Below, piece by piece: positions 25,940 through 33,725 of a stretch of DNA of 39,202 bases. Position 1 is the stretch's first letter. Each line of letters opens with the position of its first letter. The position numbers were made by a program, and so were the translations under genes. A model generated the notes under the pieces. The model was not told the origin of the DNA, made no database searches, and worked only from the letters and a program-made list of their open reading frames with translations. The stretch spans positions 62,740 to 101,941 of the forward strand of contig DKIV01000036.1 in the NCBI GenBank assembly GCA_002454425.1, written 5' to 3'. Source of the DNA: Sphingobacteriaceae bacterium UBA6709 (lineage in GTDB: Bacteria; Bacteroidota; Bacteroidia; Sphingobacteriales; Sphingobacteriaceae).

Positions 25940-26971
25940 TTATTTCAAGTGCCAGATACGCTCGGCCTTGCGACCGATCAGCCAGAAAGAAATAGCCAGA
26001 ATTCCGAAAAATAAGGCCTTATCGGCAATATCCCAAAAGTATTCGAAATATCGGCTATACAGGTTTATCAGCAAAAAAGTAATGCCAAATTCCCGGGCCA
26101 CTGCATTTTTGTATTTCAGACCATACAGCATGCTGCCAAGAGCTGTTACCGTCGATAGTATCGCCCAATAGAATAAGTTCCATTGTCTCACCTTCGCCCA
26201 GTCATCGATCCGTTCATAGTTACCGAAGATCGAAAGCATCCACATCGACAGGAAAAACACCAGCATCCCATACACATACGTGATCTTATGAAAATCGCTG
26301 AACGAACCGCGCTTCATCGCAAAAGAGAGTCCTGTTAGCAAAGCACCCCATAAGGCAAAACGCAAAGGGTAGTTCATGCCCAGAAAATGGTATTTAAAAT
26401 CACTCAGGTAGCCTGTCTCCGCACCGAACCATGCCGATAATGCCAGCAACGCTACCGTCCAGATAAGCGAAGAGTTAAACCGTCGGGCCAGAAAAAAATA
26501 GATTAATGAGCTTGCCAGTATCAGCAGTGGAAAATGCCCGCTGCCCCTGTCGAAGGATTTACCAAGAAAGCCGACGCATATCCCCGTGAATATTACGCCC
26601 ACGGCTATTGTCGCCTCGTTGCTGATGGTTCGCTCCGGATGGCGTAGCTTGTTCTTTTGCCCCCAGTAATAGAATAAAACTGCCAGCGCTCCGGATACGA
26701 TACTTACGATGATGTTGGGTGTATAATAAAGATTTTCAAGCAGGTTTAATATGGCCTTATCAAAGATCAGCGAGCATACTGCAATCAGACCGCAGGTTAG
26801 CGCCGTCCAGAATGAATACTGAGATAGCTTTTTCCAGTCAAACTGCTTGATGTCGTAGCTGTCACGCAGCGTGTCAGCTGTTTTTTCATCCAGCATCCCT
26901 TCCTGTTGCCAATGTGTTATGGCTTTATTCAGAAACTCAGCTTCTTCCTTGTCTATGTTTAGCTTATCCAT
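25940..26971 (-). CDS. DUF2157 domain membrane protein
   Basis: About 343 residues from the ATG at 26971, seven bases after the ribF stop; a longer frame opens at 27022 but overlaps ribF. The soluble N-terminus (LNKAITHWQQEGMLDEKTADTLRDSYD) is the DUF2157-type region, followed by about ten hydrophobic segments, ending in a short basic tail (RKAERIWHLK). Function unknown; relatives are found at the end of several Bacteroidota operons. It is last in the ftsX to ribF run. Confidence 0.82.
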   Translation of the reverse strand: MDKLNIDKEEAEFLNKAITHWQQEGMLDEKTADTLRDSYDIKQFDWKKLSQYSFWTALTCGLIAVCSLIFDKAILNLLENLYYTPNIIVSIVSGALAVLFYYWGQKNKLRHPERTISNEATIAVGVIFTGICVGFLGKSFDRGSGHFPLLILASSLIYFFLARRFNSSLIWTVALLALSAWFGAETGYLSDFKYHFLGMNYPLRFALWGALLTGLSFAMKRGSFSDFHKITYVYGMLVFFLSMWMLSIFGNYERIDDWAKVRQWNLFYWAILSTVTALGSMLYGLKYKNAVAREFGITFLLINLYSRYFEYFWDIADKALFFGILAISFWLIGRKAERIWHLK

Positions 26972-26978
26972 AGGCTCA

Positions 26979-27911
26979 TCATCCCCCGAATACTTTGAGT
27001 GCGGCAAGCTTGTCAAGTGCAATTTGAGCCTTTAACGTCTCGAGGCCAGTAAATTTCTGATCACCCCGCAAGAAGGCATGGAAATATATACGTATATTCT
27101 CACCATATATGTCTCTGTTAAAGTCAAACATATTTACCTCTATATTGCGTGTCATGCCGTTTATTGTTGGCCGATTGCCGATGTAAGCCATTCCTTGATA
27201 CTCCTCATGGGCAGCGGTAGCCACCGTCACCGCGTAGATGCCGTCGGCAGGAATCAACTTGTATTGCTCTTCAACAAAGATGTTCGCTGTAGGGTAACCT
27301 ATGGTGCGTCCTATCTGGTCGCCCTTTATTACCTTTCCTTCTATGGAGAAGTGATACGATAAAAAGGCTGCCGCACTGTCGACATCGCCTTTTAGTAAGG
27401 CTTCACGTACTTTTGTCGACGATACTACAATATGATGAAGATCCTGTTCCGGAATCTCTTCAATGGTATAATGGTATTTTGAAGTAAGTCGCTCAAGCAA
27501 TTTGAAGTCGCCGGCACGGTCTTTCCCAAAGCGGTGATCGTAGCCAATGACCAGCTTTTTAGTGCCGATCTTTTCAATAAGCATTTGCCGGATGTATTCT
27601 TCCGGTGAGAGAATGGAAAAGTCGCGTGTAAAGGGGGTGATGATCAGATGATCAACCCCTAGATCTCTCATTTGAGCGATCTTCTCATTAATGGTGTTAA
27701 TGAGCTTTAAGCTCTGGTCTTCAGGATGAAGGATCATTCGTGGATGCGGGAAGAAGGTCAGGATAACACTCTCTCCCTGGCTCTCCGAAGCTAATTCCGT
27801 GAGCCGGTTGATAATCTTACGATGACCCAGGTGTACACCATCGAACGTGCCGATCGTTACCACCGCATGTTCAAGACGATTAAACTCCTCAATGTTCCTG
27901 TAAACCTTCAT
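26979..27911 (-). CDS. ribF: bifunctional riboflavin kinase / FAD synthetase
   Basis: A 310-residue enzyme that phosphorylates riboflavin to FMN and adenylates FMN to FAD. The N-terminal adenylyltransferase has TIGTFDGVHLGHRKI and VIGYDHRFGKDRAGDF; the C-terminal kinase has GRTIGYPTANIF, GIYAVTV and the YIGNRPTINGMTRNIEVNMFDFNRDIYG block. Length is normal. It follows truB by 11 bases in the operon. Confidence 0.95.
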   Translation of the reverse strand: MKVYRNIEEFNRLEHAVVTIGTFDGVHLGHRKIINRLTELASESQGESVILTFFPHPRMILHPEDQSLKLINTINEKIAQMRDLGVDHLIITPFTRDFSILSPEEYIRQMLIEKIGTKKLVIGYDHRFGKDRAGDFKLLERLTSKYHYTIEEIPEQDLHHIVVSSTKVREALLKGDVDSAAAFLSYHFSIEGKVIKGDQIGRTIGYPTANIFVEEQYKLIPADGIYAVTVATAAHEEYQGMAYIGNRPTINGMTRNIEVNMFDFNRDIYGENIRIYFHAFLRGDQKFTGLETLKAQIALDKLAALKVFGG

Positions 27912-27922
27912 AGCGTAGCATT

Positions 27923-28657
27923 TTAAGCCTGGGGATCAGCTTCAGGGAGCTCTCGCAGCGAGCGTATATGTCTTACAAGTTCCATAATCTCATAGGCATC
28001 ATCCACCTGCAGTTCTCCGCTGCGCGTACGCCGCAACTTTGACAGGTAGGCTCCATTGTTTAAGGCCTTGCCAAAGTCATTAACCAGCGAGCGTATATAG
28101 GTGCCTTTGCTGCAGCGCACTCTGAAATCTATCTCCGGAAGGGCTATACGTGTAAGTTCAAACTCACTTACAGTGACAAATCGTACGCGTAGTTCAACTT
28201 CTTCACCACGACGCGCTTTCTCATATAGTCTTTCGCCGCCAACTTTCACTGCCGAATGCGCGGGCGGGTATTGCTGTATATCGCCGATAAAAAGCTGACG
28301 GCTTGCCTCGAGCTGTTCATCGGTGATTCCGCTGATATCGAAGGTGCTATCAACCTCAGTCTCCATGTCATAGGACGGGGTTGTCGCTCCCAGAACCATC
28401 GTACCCGTATATTCCTTTTCCTGAGCCTGGAAGTTATCAATCTGCTTGGTCATTTTTCCCGTGCAGATAATTAAAAGCCCGGTAGCTAAAGGATCCAGCG
28501 TTCCCGCATGGCCCACCTTTATCTTTTGAGGCTTAAAGGCATTTCTTATTTTGCTCACCACATCAAAGCTCGTCCATTTATAGGGTTTGTTCACGAGCAG
28601 CAACTCTCCCTCAGCAAAATTAAACTGTGGAAATTCCTTTATAACATCTGTATCCAT
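27923..28657 (-). CDS. truB: tRNA pseudouridine(55) synthase
   Basis: Converts uridine 55 of tRNA to pseudouridine. The catalytic Asp lies in KVGHAGTLDPLATGLLI. Upstream, LLVNKPYKWTSFDVVSKIRN is the usual opening; YPPAHSAVKVGGERLYEKARRGEEVE and RVRCSKGTYIRSLVNDFGKALN follow. Length is 244 aa from the ATG at 28657, which shares one base with the uppP stop (TAATG). A longer frame to 28729 is open but falls wholly inside uppP. Confidence 0.95.
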   Translation of the reverse strand: MDTDVIKEFPQFNFAEGELLLVNKPYKWTSFDVVSKIRNAFKPQKIKVGHAGTLDPLATGLLIICTGKMTKQIDNFQAQEKEYTGTMVLGATTPSYDMETEVDSTFDISGITDEQLEASRQLFIGDIQQYPPAHSAVKVGGERLYEKARRGEEVELRVRFVTVSEFELTRIALPEIDFRVRCSKGTYIRSLVNDFGKALNNGAYLSKLRRTRSGELQVDDAYEIMELVRHIRSLRELPEADPQA

Positions 28658-29451
28658 TACACAATTTGCAGGTCGTAACCCGTTAAGAGAAGGGCTAGAA
28701 TTACTCCACCCACAATGATGCGATACCATCCGAAGAGCCTGAAGCCATGCTTCGCAAGGTAATCTATAAAATATTTAATGGCAATCATGGCTACAACGAA
28801 GCCAATAAAATTGCCTAAAGCCAGCAGCTTTATCTCCTCACCGGTAATTTGATAACCGTCTTTGTAGAAGTCCCATATTTTCTTTGCCGTAGCGCCAAAC
28901 ATCGTCGGCACAGCAAGGAAAAAAGAGAACTCCGCGGCTGCTTTTCGGCTAAGATTCTTTGCCATCCCGCCAATAATCGTAGCTCCCGAGCGGGAAACTC
29001 CCGGTATCATGGCCAGACATTGGAAAAGTCCTATTTGGAAAGCCGTAGGATAATTAATACCTGCAGTATCGTCAACCTCCACTTTGTTAAACCATTTATC
29101 CGCGAATAATAGAATTATCCCCCCCAGCACCAGTGATAATGCCACAGCAAAAGGACTTTCCAACAAGTTGTCAATCACTTTGCTGAACAGCAGTCCCATG
29201 ACAACGGCAGGTATAAAGGCTACAAACAGCTTTAGATAGAAGTCGAAGCTCTGGAAGAAACGTTTGAAGTAAAGCACCACGACGGAGAGGATTGTTCCCA
29301 ACTGTATTGCTACAGTAAAGAGCTTTACGAACTCATTAGACTCTATGCCCATTAATGATGAGCCAATAATCATGTGACCCGTCGATGATACAGGCAAAAA
29401 CTCGGTAAGGCCCTCTATGATGGCCAGTACCACTACCTCAAAAACAGACAT
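28657..29451 (-). CDS. uppP: undecaprenyl-diphosphate phosphatase
   Basis: Recycles undecaprenyl pyrophosphate to the monophosphate carrier used for peptidoglycan and surface glycans; relatives confer bacitracin resistance. The two signature loops are IEGLTEFLPVSSTGHMI (~12-28) and PGVSRSGATIIGGM, each containing the catalytic Glu/Arg/Ser set. The protein has seven to eight hydrophobic segments over 264 aa. It sits between the DUF3098 gene (six bases) and truB. Its product feeds the carrier that the sugar transferase at 12532 consumes. Confidence 0.95.
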   Translation of the reverse strand: MSVFEVVVLAIIEGLTEFLPVSSTGHMIIGSSLMGIESNEFVKLFTVAIQLGTILSVVVLYFKRFFQSFDFYLKLFVAFIPAVVMGLLFSKVIDNLLESPFAVALSLVLGGIILLFADKWFNKVEVDDTAGINYPTAFQIGLFQCLAMIPGVSRSGATIIGGMAKNLSRKAAAEFSFFLAVPTMFGATAKKIWDFYKDGYQITGEEIKLLALGNFIGFVVAMIAIKYFIDYLAKHGFRLFGWYRIIVGGVILALLLTGYDLQIV

Positions 29452-29457
29452 CTGCTA

Positions 29458-29685
29458 TTATTTACGCTTTCTTAAAATTGCAAAAAAGCCAATTCCAAAA
29501 CCGATAAGTACTACGATAGGAGCTACAACAAGCTTTGTGCTGCTGTAAATGTCGGTAGTGCCACTCATGAGGAAAAAACCAAGAATCACTACCGCAACGC
29601 TGATGAGCATAAATAGGTAGTTTTGCTTGTCAAAGATCAGCGGTTGCGAGCTGCGTTGTTCGTTCGAAAGTTTGTTGTTCATCAT
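29458..29685 (-). CDS. DUF3098 small membrane protein
   Basis: A 75-residue protein with two predicted membrane spans (YLFMLISVAVVILGFFLMSG and VVAPIVVLIGFGIGFFAIL) and a basic C-terminus (RKRK). This matches DUF3098, a family found beside ftsX and uppP in Bacteroidota. It starts inside the ftsX stop (ATGA overlap; a second ATG directly follows), so it is translationally coupled. Function unknown, possibly an accessory of cell division. Confidence 0.88.
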   Translation of the reverse strand: MMNNKLSNEQRSSQPLIFDKQNYLFMLISVAVVILGFFLMSGTTDIYSSTKLVVAPIVVLIGFGIGFFAILRKRK

Positions 29686-30560
29686 CTGTACAGATTATAA
29701 ATTTTTAAACGTAAGTACTTGCTCACGGCAAAGTAAGTGCTTAGCCCTGATATCAGCATGCCCACGATCACTACCCCTGCGAATACAGCCCCAAATTCTA
29801 CCCAGTTGCGGAGAATTACAAGTTCAGGTATTTGCTGCTGCGCCAGATACAGAGCTCCGAGTAAGAGAATGACAGCGATAAGTCCTCCTAATAAGCCATG
29901 TAGGATGCCGTAACCAAGGAAAGGCCTTCTGATGAATCCCTTCGTTGCGCCGACAAGCTGCATGCTCTTAATGAGAAAACGCTGCGAATAAATAGCCAGG
30001 CGTATCGTGTTATTTATGAGCGCCACCGCTATAATAAGCAATACCGCGGCAAATGCCAAAAATACCAGTCCGATAATTTTTATGTTCTGATTCACCATGT
30101 CTATTAATGACTTCTGATAAATCACTTCTTTAACCAGTGGATTGCGCTGCAGATCTTTCGTAAGCTTATCAATGCTCGCGTTGTTTGCATAGTCGGCTTT
30201 CATGTAAACATCTATCGACGACAATAGCGGGTTATATCCCAGGAAACTCAAAAAGTCCTCGCCAAGATCTTTTTGCAGATTGGCAGCTGCCAGATCCTTA
30301 CTTACGTAAGTAGTCTTAAGCACTACAGGATTGGTATCCAGATCTTTTTGCAGTCCAAGTACATCAACTTCCTTAGCGCCGTCACTAACAATAACGTTCA
30401 GAACGATGTTCTCTTTAACATAGTTCGAAAGATTGCGTGCATGTACAAGCATCAACCCCAACAATCCCAACATCAGCAGCACCAGTGCTATACTGATTAC
30501 CGTCGATACATAAACCTGTTTTGTTTTCTTAGAAGATGCACTGCTTTCAAATTCTTCCAT
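29682..30560 (-). CDS. ftsX: cell division protein FtsX
   Basis: The permease-like partner of FtsE, which transmits ATP-driven signals to peptidoglycan hydrolases at the division site. From the ATG at 30560 it is 292 aa; 42 further upstream codons are open but unlike FtsX. One membrane span near 25-45 (VSTVISIALVLLMLGLLGLM) is followed by a periplasmic domain (~50-165), then three C-terminal spans and an FtsX domain with QRFLIKSMQLVGATKGFIRRPFLGYG. FtsE is not beside it, as is common in this phylum. It heads the operon ftsX to DUF2157. Confidence 0.93.
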   Translation of the reverse strand: MEEFESSASSKKTKQVYVSTVISIALVLLMLGLLGLMLVHARNLSNYVKENIVLNVIVSDGAKEVDVLGLQKDLDTNPVVLKTTYVSKDLAAANLQKDLGEDFLSFLGYNPLLSSIDVYMKADYANNASIDKLTKDLQRNPLVKEVIYQKSLIDMVNQNIKIIGLVFLAFAAVLLIIAVALINNTIRLAIYSQRFLIKSMQLVGATKGFIRRPFLGYGILHGLLGGLIAVILLLGALYLAQQQIPELVILRNWVEFGAVFAGVVIVGMLISGLSTYFAVSKYLRLKIYNLYR

Positions 30561-30578
30561 AATACTATTTAAAGTAGG

Positions 30579-30586
30579 CGAAATTA
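30579..30586 (-). promoter_or_regulatory. -7-like element (TAATTTCG) for the ftsX operon
   Basis: Seven of eight bases match TAnnTTTG, 19 bases before the ftsX ATG. A near-identical variant (TATTTTCG) precedes the divergent leuS. Confidence 0.3.
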
Positions 30587-30846
30587 ATAAATTGACGCTA
30601 AAGTAAGGCTTTTTGTATAAATCTTTAACCTTTCTCCCCGCATAAAAGAATGAGATATCATTCGAATTGTTTGCCCTCACGGTCATAGCAGGAGCGATAT
30701 TTGCCCTCTATGCTCACCAAAAACCTCTCCCTGCTCCCTTTCATCATCGGCACCGCGCTTTTTACTTCCTGAAGCATAACTGCCGGCAGATATATCATCT
30801 CTTTTTACTAAACGATTATCCTGTTAGTTGTTAACATGCATTTTGT

Positions 30847-30854
30847 TATTTTCG
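30847..30854 (+). promoter_or_regulatory. -7-like element (TATTTTCG) abutting the leuS start
   Basis: Seven of eight bases match TAnnTTTG and it ends five bases before the ATG, so transcription could begin at the start codon. A TTG lies at 30828-30830, slightly too close. Confidence 0.4.
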
Positions 30855-30858
30855 CACC

Positions 30859-33654
30859 ATGGATTACCAGTTTAGAGATATAGAAAAAAAATGGCAGCAG
30901 TTCTGGGCTGAAAAGAAAACCTTTAAGGTAGCCGCGGATGCTTCTAAACCTAAGTATTACGTGCTCGATATGTTTCCCTATCCTTCCGGTGCGGGGCTGC
31001 ACGTGGGGCACCCCCTGGGTTATATTGCCTCCGATATTTTTTCAAGATATAAGCGTTTAAAGGGCTACAACGTGCTGCATCCTATGGGCTACGATTCTTT
31101 CGGGCTACCTGCGGAACAATACGCTATTCAAACTGGACAACATCCGGCAATTACTACAGAAAATAATATCGCTACCTATCGCCGTCAGCTTGACCAGATA
31201 GGCTTCTCGTTCGACTGGAGTCGCGAGGTACGTACCAGCGATCCTCAATATTATAAATGGACGCAATGGATATTCATGCAGCTCTTTAATGCATGGTATA
31301 ACCTGGAGACTGATAAGGCGGAATCTATAGATACGCTCAGCAGTCATTTCTCACAGCATGGCAGCACCAGCGTAAAGGCTGTGTGCGATGAGGATGTGCT
31401 GACCTTTACTGCCGCGCAGTGGAATGCGATGGACGAAGCCGATAAGGAACGCGAGTTGCTAAAATATCGCCTTACTTTCCTCAAAGAAAGTACTGTAAAC
31501 TGGTGCGCTGCTTTGGGTACTGTACTAGCTAATGATGAAGTGAAGGATGGCGTCTCTGAACGTGGAGGTTATCCGGTAGAGCAAAAGAAGATGATGCAGT
31601 GGAGCATGCGCATCACTGCTTATGCCGACCGCCTGCTTCAGGGACTTGATTCGATCGACTGGCCTGAGCCTTTGAAAGAAATGCAACGTAATTGGATCGG
31701 TAAGAGTACCGGTGCCTCGGTTAAATTCAATGTCGAAGGTTCTGATAAGCAAATAGAGGTCTTCACCACGCGCGTAGATACCATCTTCGGCGTAAGCTTC
31801 CTGGTGATCGCTCCGGAACATGAGCTGGTTGCCGAGCTTACTACAGCAGGGCAGAAGCAGGATATAGAAGATTATATTACCGTAACCAAGAAGAAGTCGG
31901 AGCTGGATCGTATGGCTGATACCAAAACGGTATCCGGTGCATTCACTGGAAGCTACGCGTTGAATCCGCTGAATGGCGCCAAAATTCCGGTTTGGATTGC
32001 CGACTATGTGCTTGCCGGCTATGGTACCGGAGCTGTAATGGCCGTGCCTTCGGGTGACCAGCGCGACTGGCTATTCGCAAAGCATTTTGATCTTCCGATA
32101 ATCCGGATCCTTGATGCTCAGCAGAATATCGAAGAGGCTGCCGACAGTACCAAGGAAGGCGTGTATGTTAATTCTGATATAATCAATGGATTGACATACA
32201 AAGAAGCGATTGCTACCCTTATCCAGCGCCTGGAAGAGCTTGGTATGGGTAAAGCTAAAATCCAATACCGTATGCGCGACGCCATCTTCGGTCGCCAGCG
32301 CTATTGGGGTGAGCCAGTGCCTGTGTACTTCGAAAATGGCCTGCCACGCTTAATCAGCGAAGATGAGTTGCCGCTCTTGCTTCCTGAGGTAGATAAATAT
32401 TTGCCTACAGAGGATGGCGATCCTCCATTAGGAAGAGCTGAAAACTGGAAATATAAGGATACATACTCTTATGAATTGAGCACCATGCCGGGATGGGCTG
32501 GCTCCAGCTGGTACTGGTACCGCTACATGGCATCGCAGGAAGAGCGCGCTGAGAATGCTTTTGCACCTAAAGAGGCCATCGCTTATTGGAAAGACGTTGA
32601 TCTGTATATCGGTGGTTCTGAACATGCCACCGGACACCTCCTGTATAGCCGCTTCTGGAATAAGTTCCTCAAGGATCTTGGCTATGTTACCGAAGAGGAG
32701 CCTTTCAAGAAGCTCATCAATCAAGGGATGATTCAGGGCCGCTCAAACTTCGTCTATCGTGTAATTAATGAAGATGGAGTAGGTACCCAGTTATTTGTGT
32801 CGCATGGTTTAAAAGATCAGTATAAAACCAGCCCAATTCACGTTGACGTTAATATTGTCGACAATGAAGTGCTGGATCTTGAAAAATTCAGAAAGTTCAG
32901 ACCTGAGTTTGAGCATGCTGAATTTATTCTTGAAAATGATCGCTATATATGCGGGGTTGAAGTTGAGAAGATGTCAAAGTCGAAGTTCAACGTTGTTAAT
33001 CCTGATGATATCATTGAGCGCTACGGTGCCGACACCCTGCGCCTGTACGAAATGTTCCTCGGTCCTCTTGAACAAAGTAAGCCATGGAACACAAACGGTA
33101 TTGAAGGTGTATTTAAGTTCCTGCGTAAGTTCTGGAAGCTTTTCCATAATGATCAGCTGGAATTCACAGTCTCTGAAGAGGCGCCTACGCGTGCCGAACT
33201 GAAGTCGCTCCATAAGATCATCCGCAAAGTGGAAGAAGATATTGAGCGTTTCTCGTTTAACACTTCTGTATCCAGCTTCATGATCTGTGTGAACGAGCTT
33301 AATGAACTGAAATGTAATAAACGCGCCATCCTTGAGTCGCTACTCGTTACGCTGGCGCCTTACGCCCCTCATATTACCGAGGAACTGTGGGCATTGCTTG
33401 GCAACGAAGCCGGAACGCTTTCGTTTGCCGCCTATCCAACGTTCAATCCCGACTTCCTTGTGGAAGATGAGTTCGCATATCCTATTTCCATCAATGGTAA
33501 GATGAAAATGAACCTGAACATTCCACTCACGCTGGAAGTTCCGGACGTTGAGAAGTTCGTGCTCGCTAATGATGCCGTGCAAAAGCTGCTCGACGGTAAG
33601 TCGCCAAAGAAAATGATTGTCGTTAAAGGACGTATTGTAAATATCGTTCTCTAA
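30859..33654 (+). CDS. leuS: leucyl-tRNA synthetase
   Basis: Charges tRNA-Leu. Class I motifs are present: HVGHPLGY (HIGH) in the first 60 residues and VEKMSKSKFN (KMSKS). HPMGYDSFGLPAEQYAI is the usual leucine-site segment. The CP1 editing domain shows TRVDTIFGVSFLVIAPEHE and YGTGAVMAVPSGDQRDW. At 931 aa it is longer than the ~860 aa enterobacterial form, with extra blocks before LLKYRLTFLKES and in the MIQGRSNFVYRV region, as is common in Bacteroidota. The anticodon-binding C-terminus is complete. Monocistronic, ending at a terminator. Confidence 0.97.
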   Translation: MDYQFRDIEKKWQQFWAEKKTFKVAADASKPKYYVLDMFPYPSGAGLHVGHPLGYIASDIFSRYKRLKGYNVLHPMGYDSFGLPAEQYAIQTGQHPAITTENNIATYRRQLDQIGFSFDWSREVRTSDPQYYKWTQWIFMQLFNAWYNLETDKAESIDTLSSHFSQHGSTSVKAVCDEDVLTFTAAQWNAMDEADKERELLKYRLTFLKESTVNWCAALGTVLANDEVKDGVSERGGYPVEQKKMMQWSMRITAYADRLLQGLDSIDWPEPLKEMQRNWIGKSTGASVKFNVEGSDKQIEVFTTRVDTIFGVSFLVIAPEHELVAELTTAGQKQDIEDYITVTKKKSELDRMADTKTVSGAFTGSYALNPLNGAKIPVWIADYVLAGYGTGAVMAVPSGDQRDWLFAKHFDLPIIRILDAQQNIEEAADSTKEGVYVNSDIINGLTYKEAIATLIQRLEELGMGKAKIQYRMRDAIFGRQRYWGEPVPVYFENGLPRLISEDELPLLLPEVDKYLPTEDGDPPLGRAENWKYKDTYSYELSTMPGWAGSSWYWYRYMASQEERAENAFAPKEAIAYWKDVDLYIGGSEHATGHLLYSRFWNKFLKDLGYVTEEEPFKKLINQGMIQGRSNFVYRVINEDGVGTQLFVSHGLKDQYKTSPIHVDVNIVDNEVLDLEKFRKFRPEFEHAEFILENDRYICGVEVEKMSKSKFNVVNPDDIIERYGADTLRLYEMFLGPLEQSKPWNTNGIEGVFKFLRKFWKLFHNDQLEFTVSEEAPTRAELKSLHKIIRKVEEDIERFSFNTSVSSFMICVNELNELKCNKRAILESLLVTLAPYAPHITEELWALLGNEAGTLSFAAYPTFNPDFLVEDEFAYPISINGKMKMNLNIPLTLEVPDVEKFVLANDAVQKLLDGKSPKKMIVVKGRIVNIVL

Positions 33655-33662
33655 TAATAAAT

Positions 33663-33690
33663 AAGGCGGGCCGCAAAGCCCGCCTTTTAC
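33663..33690 (+). terminator. rho-independent terminator after leuS
   Basis: AAGGCGGGC pairs with GCCCGCCTT across a CGCAAA loop, followed by TT, nine bases after the leuS stop. Confidence 0.85.
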
Positions 33691-33725
33691 ATCTACAACC
33701 CCTTATCACAGATATTTTTTAGTAT

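Larger units (their letters stand above)
30561..30858. other. ftsX/leuS divergent intergenic region
   Basis: 298 bases holding both promoters. A 20-codon plus-strand frame (30710-30772) encodes a signal-peptide-like stretch ending in TGA; I do not call it a gene. No tRNA or T-box leader was recognised before leuS. Confidence 0.5.

Noticed and set aside
28658..28729. Longer truB start inside uppP
   Set aside because: The extra residues are an out-of-frame reading of uppP; the TAATG overlap start fits the family N-terminus.
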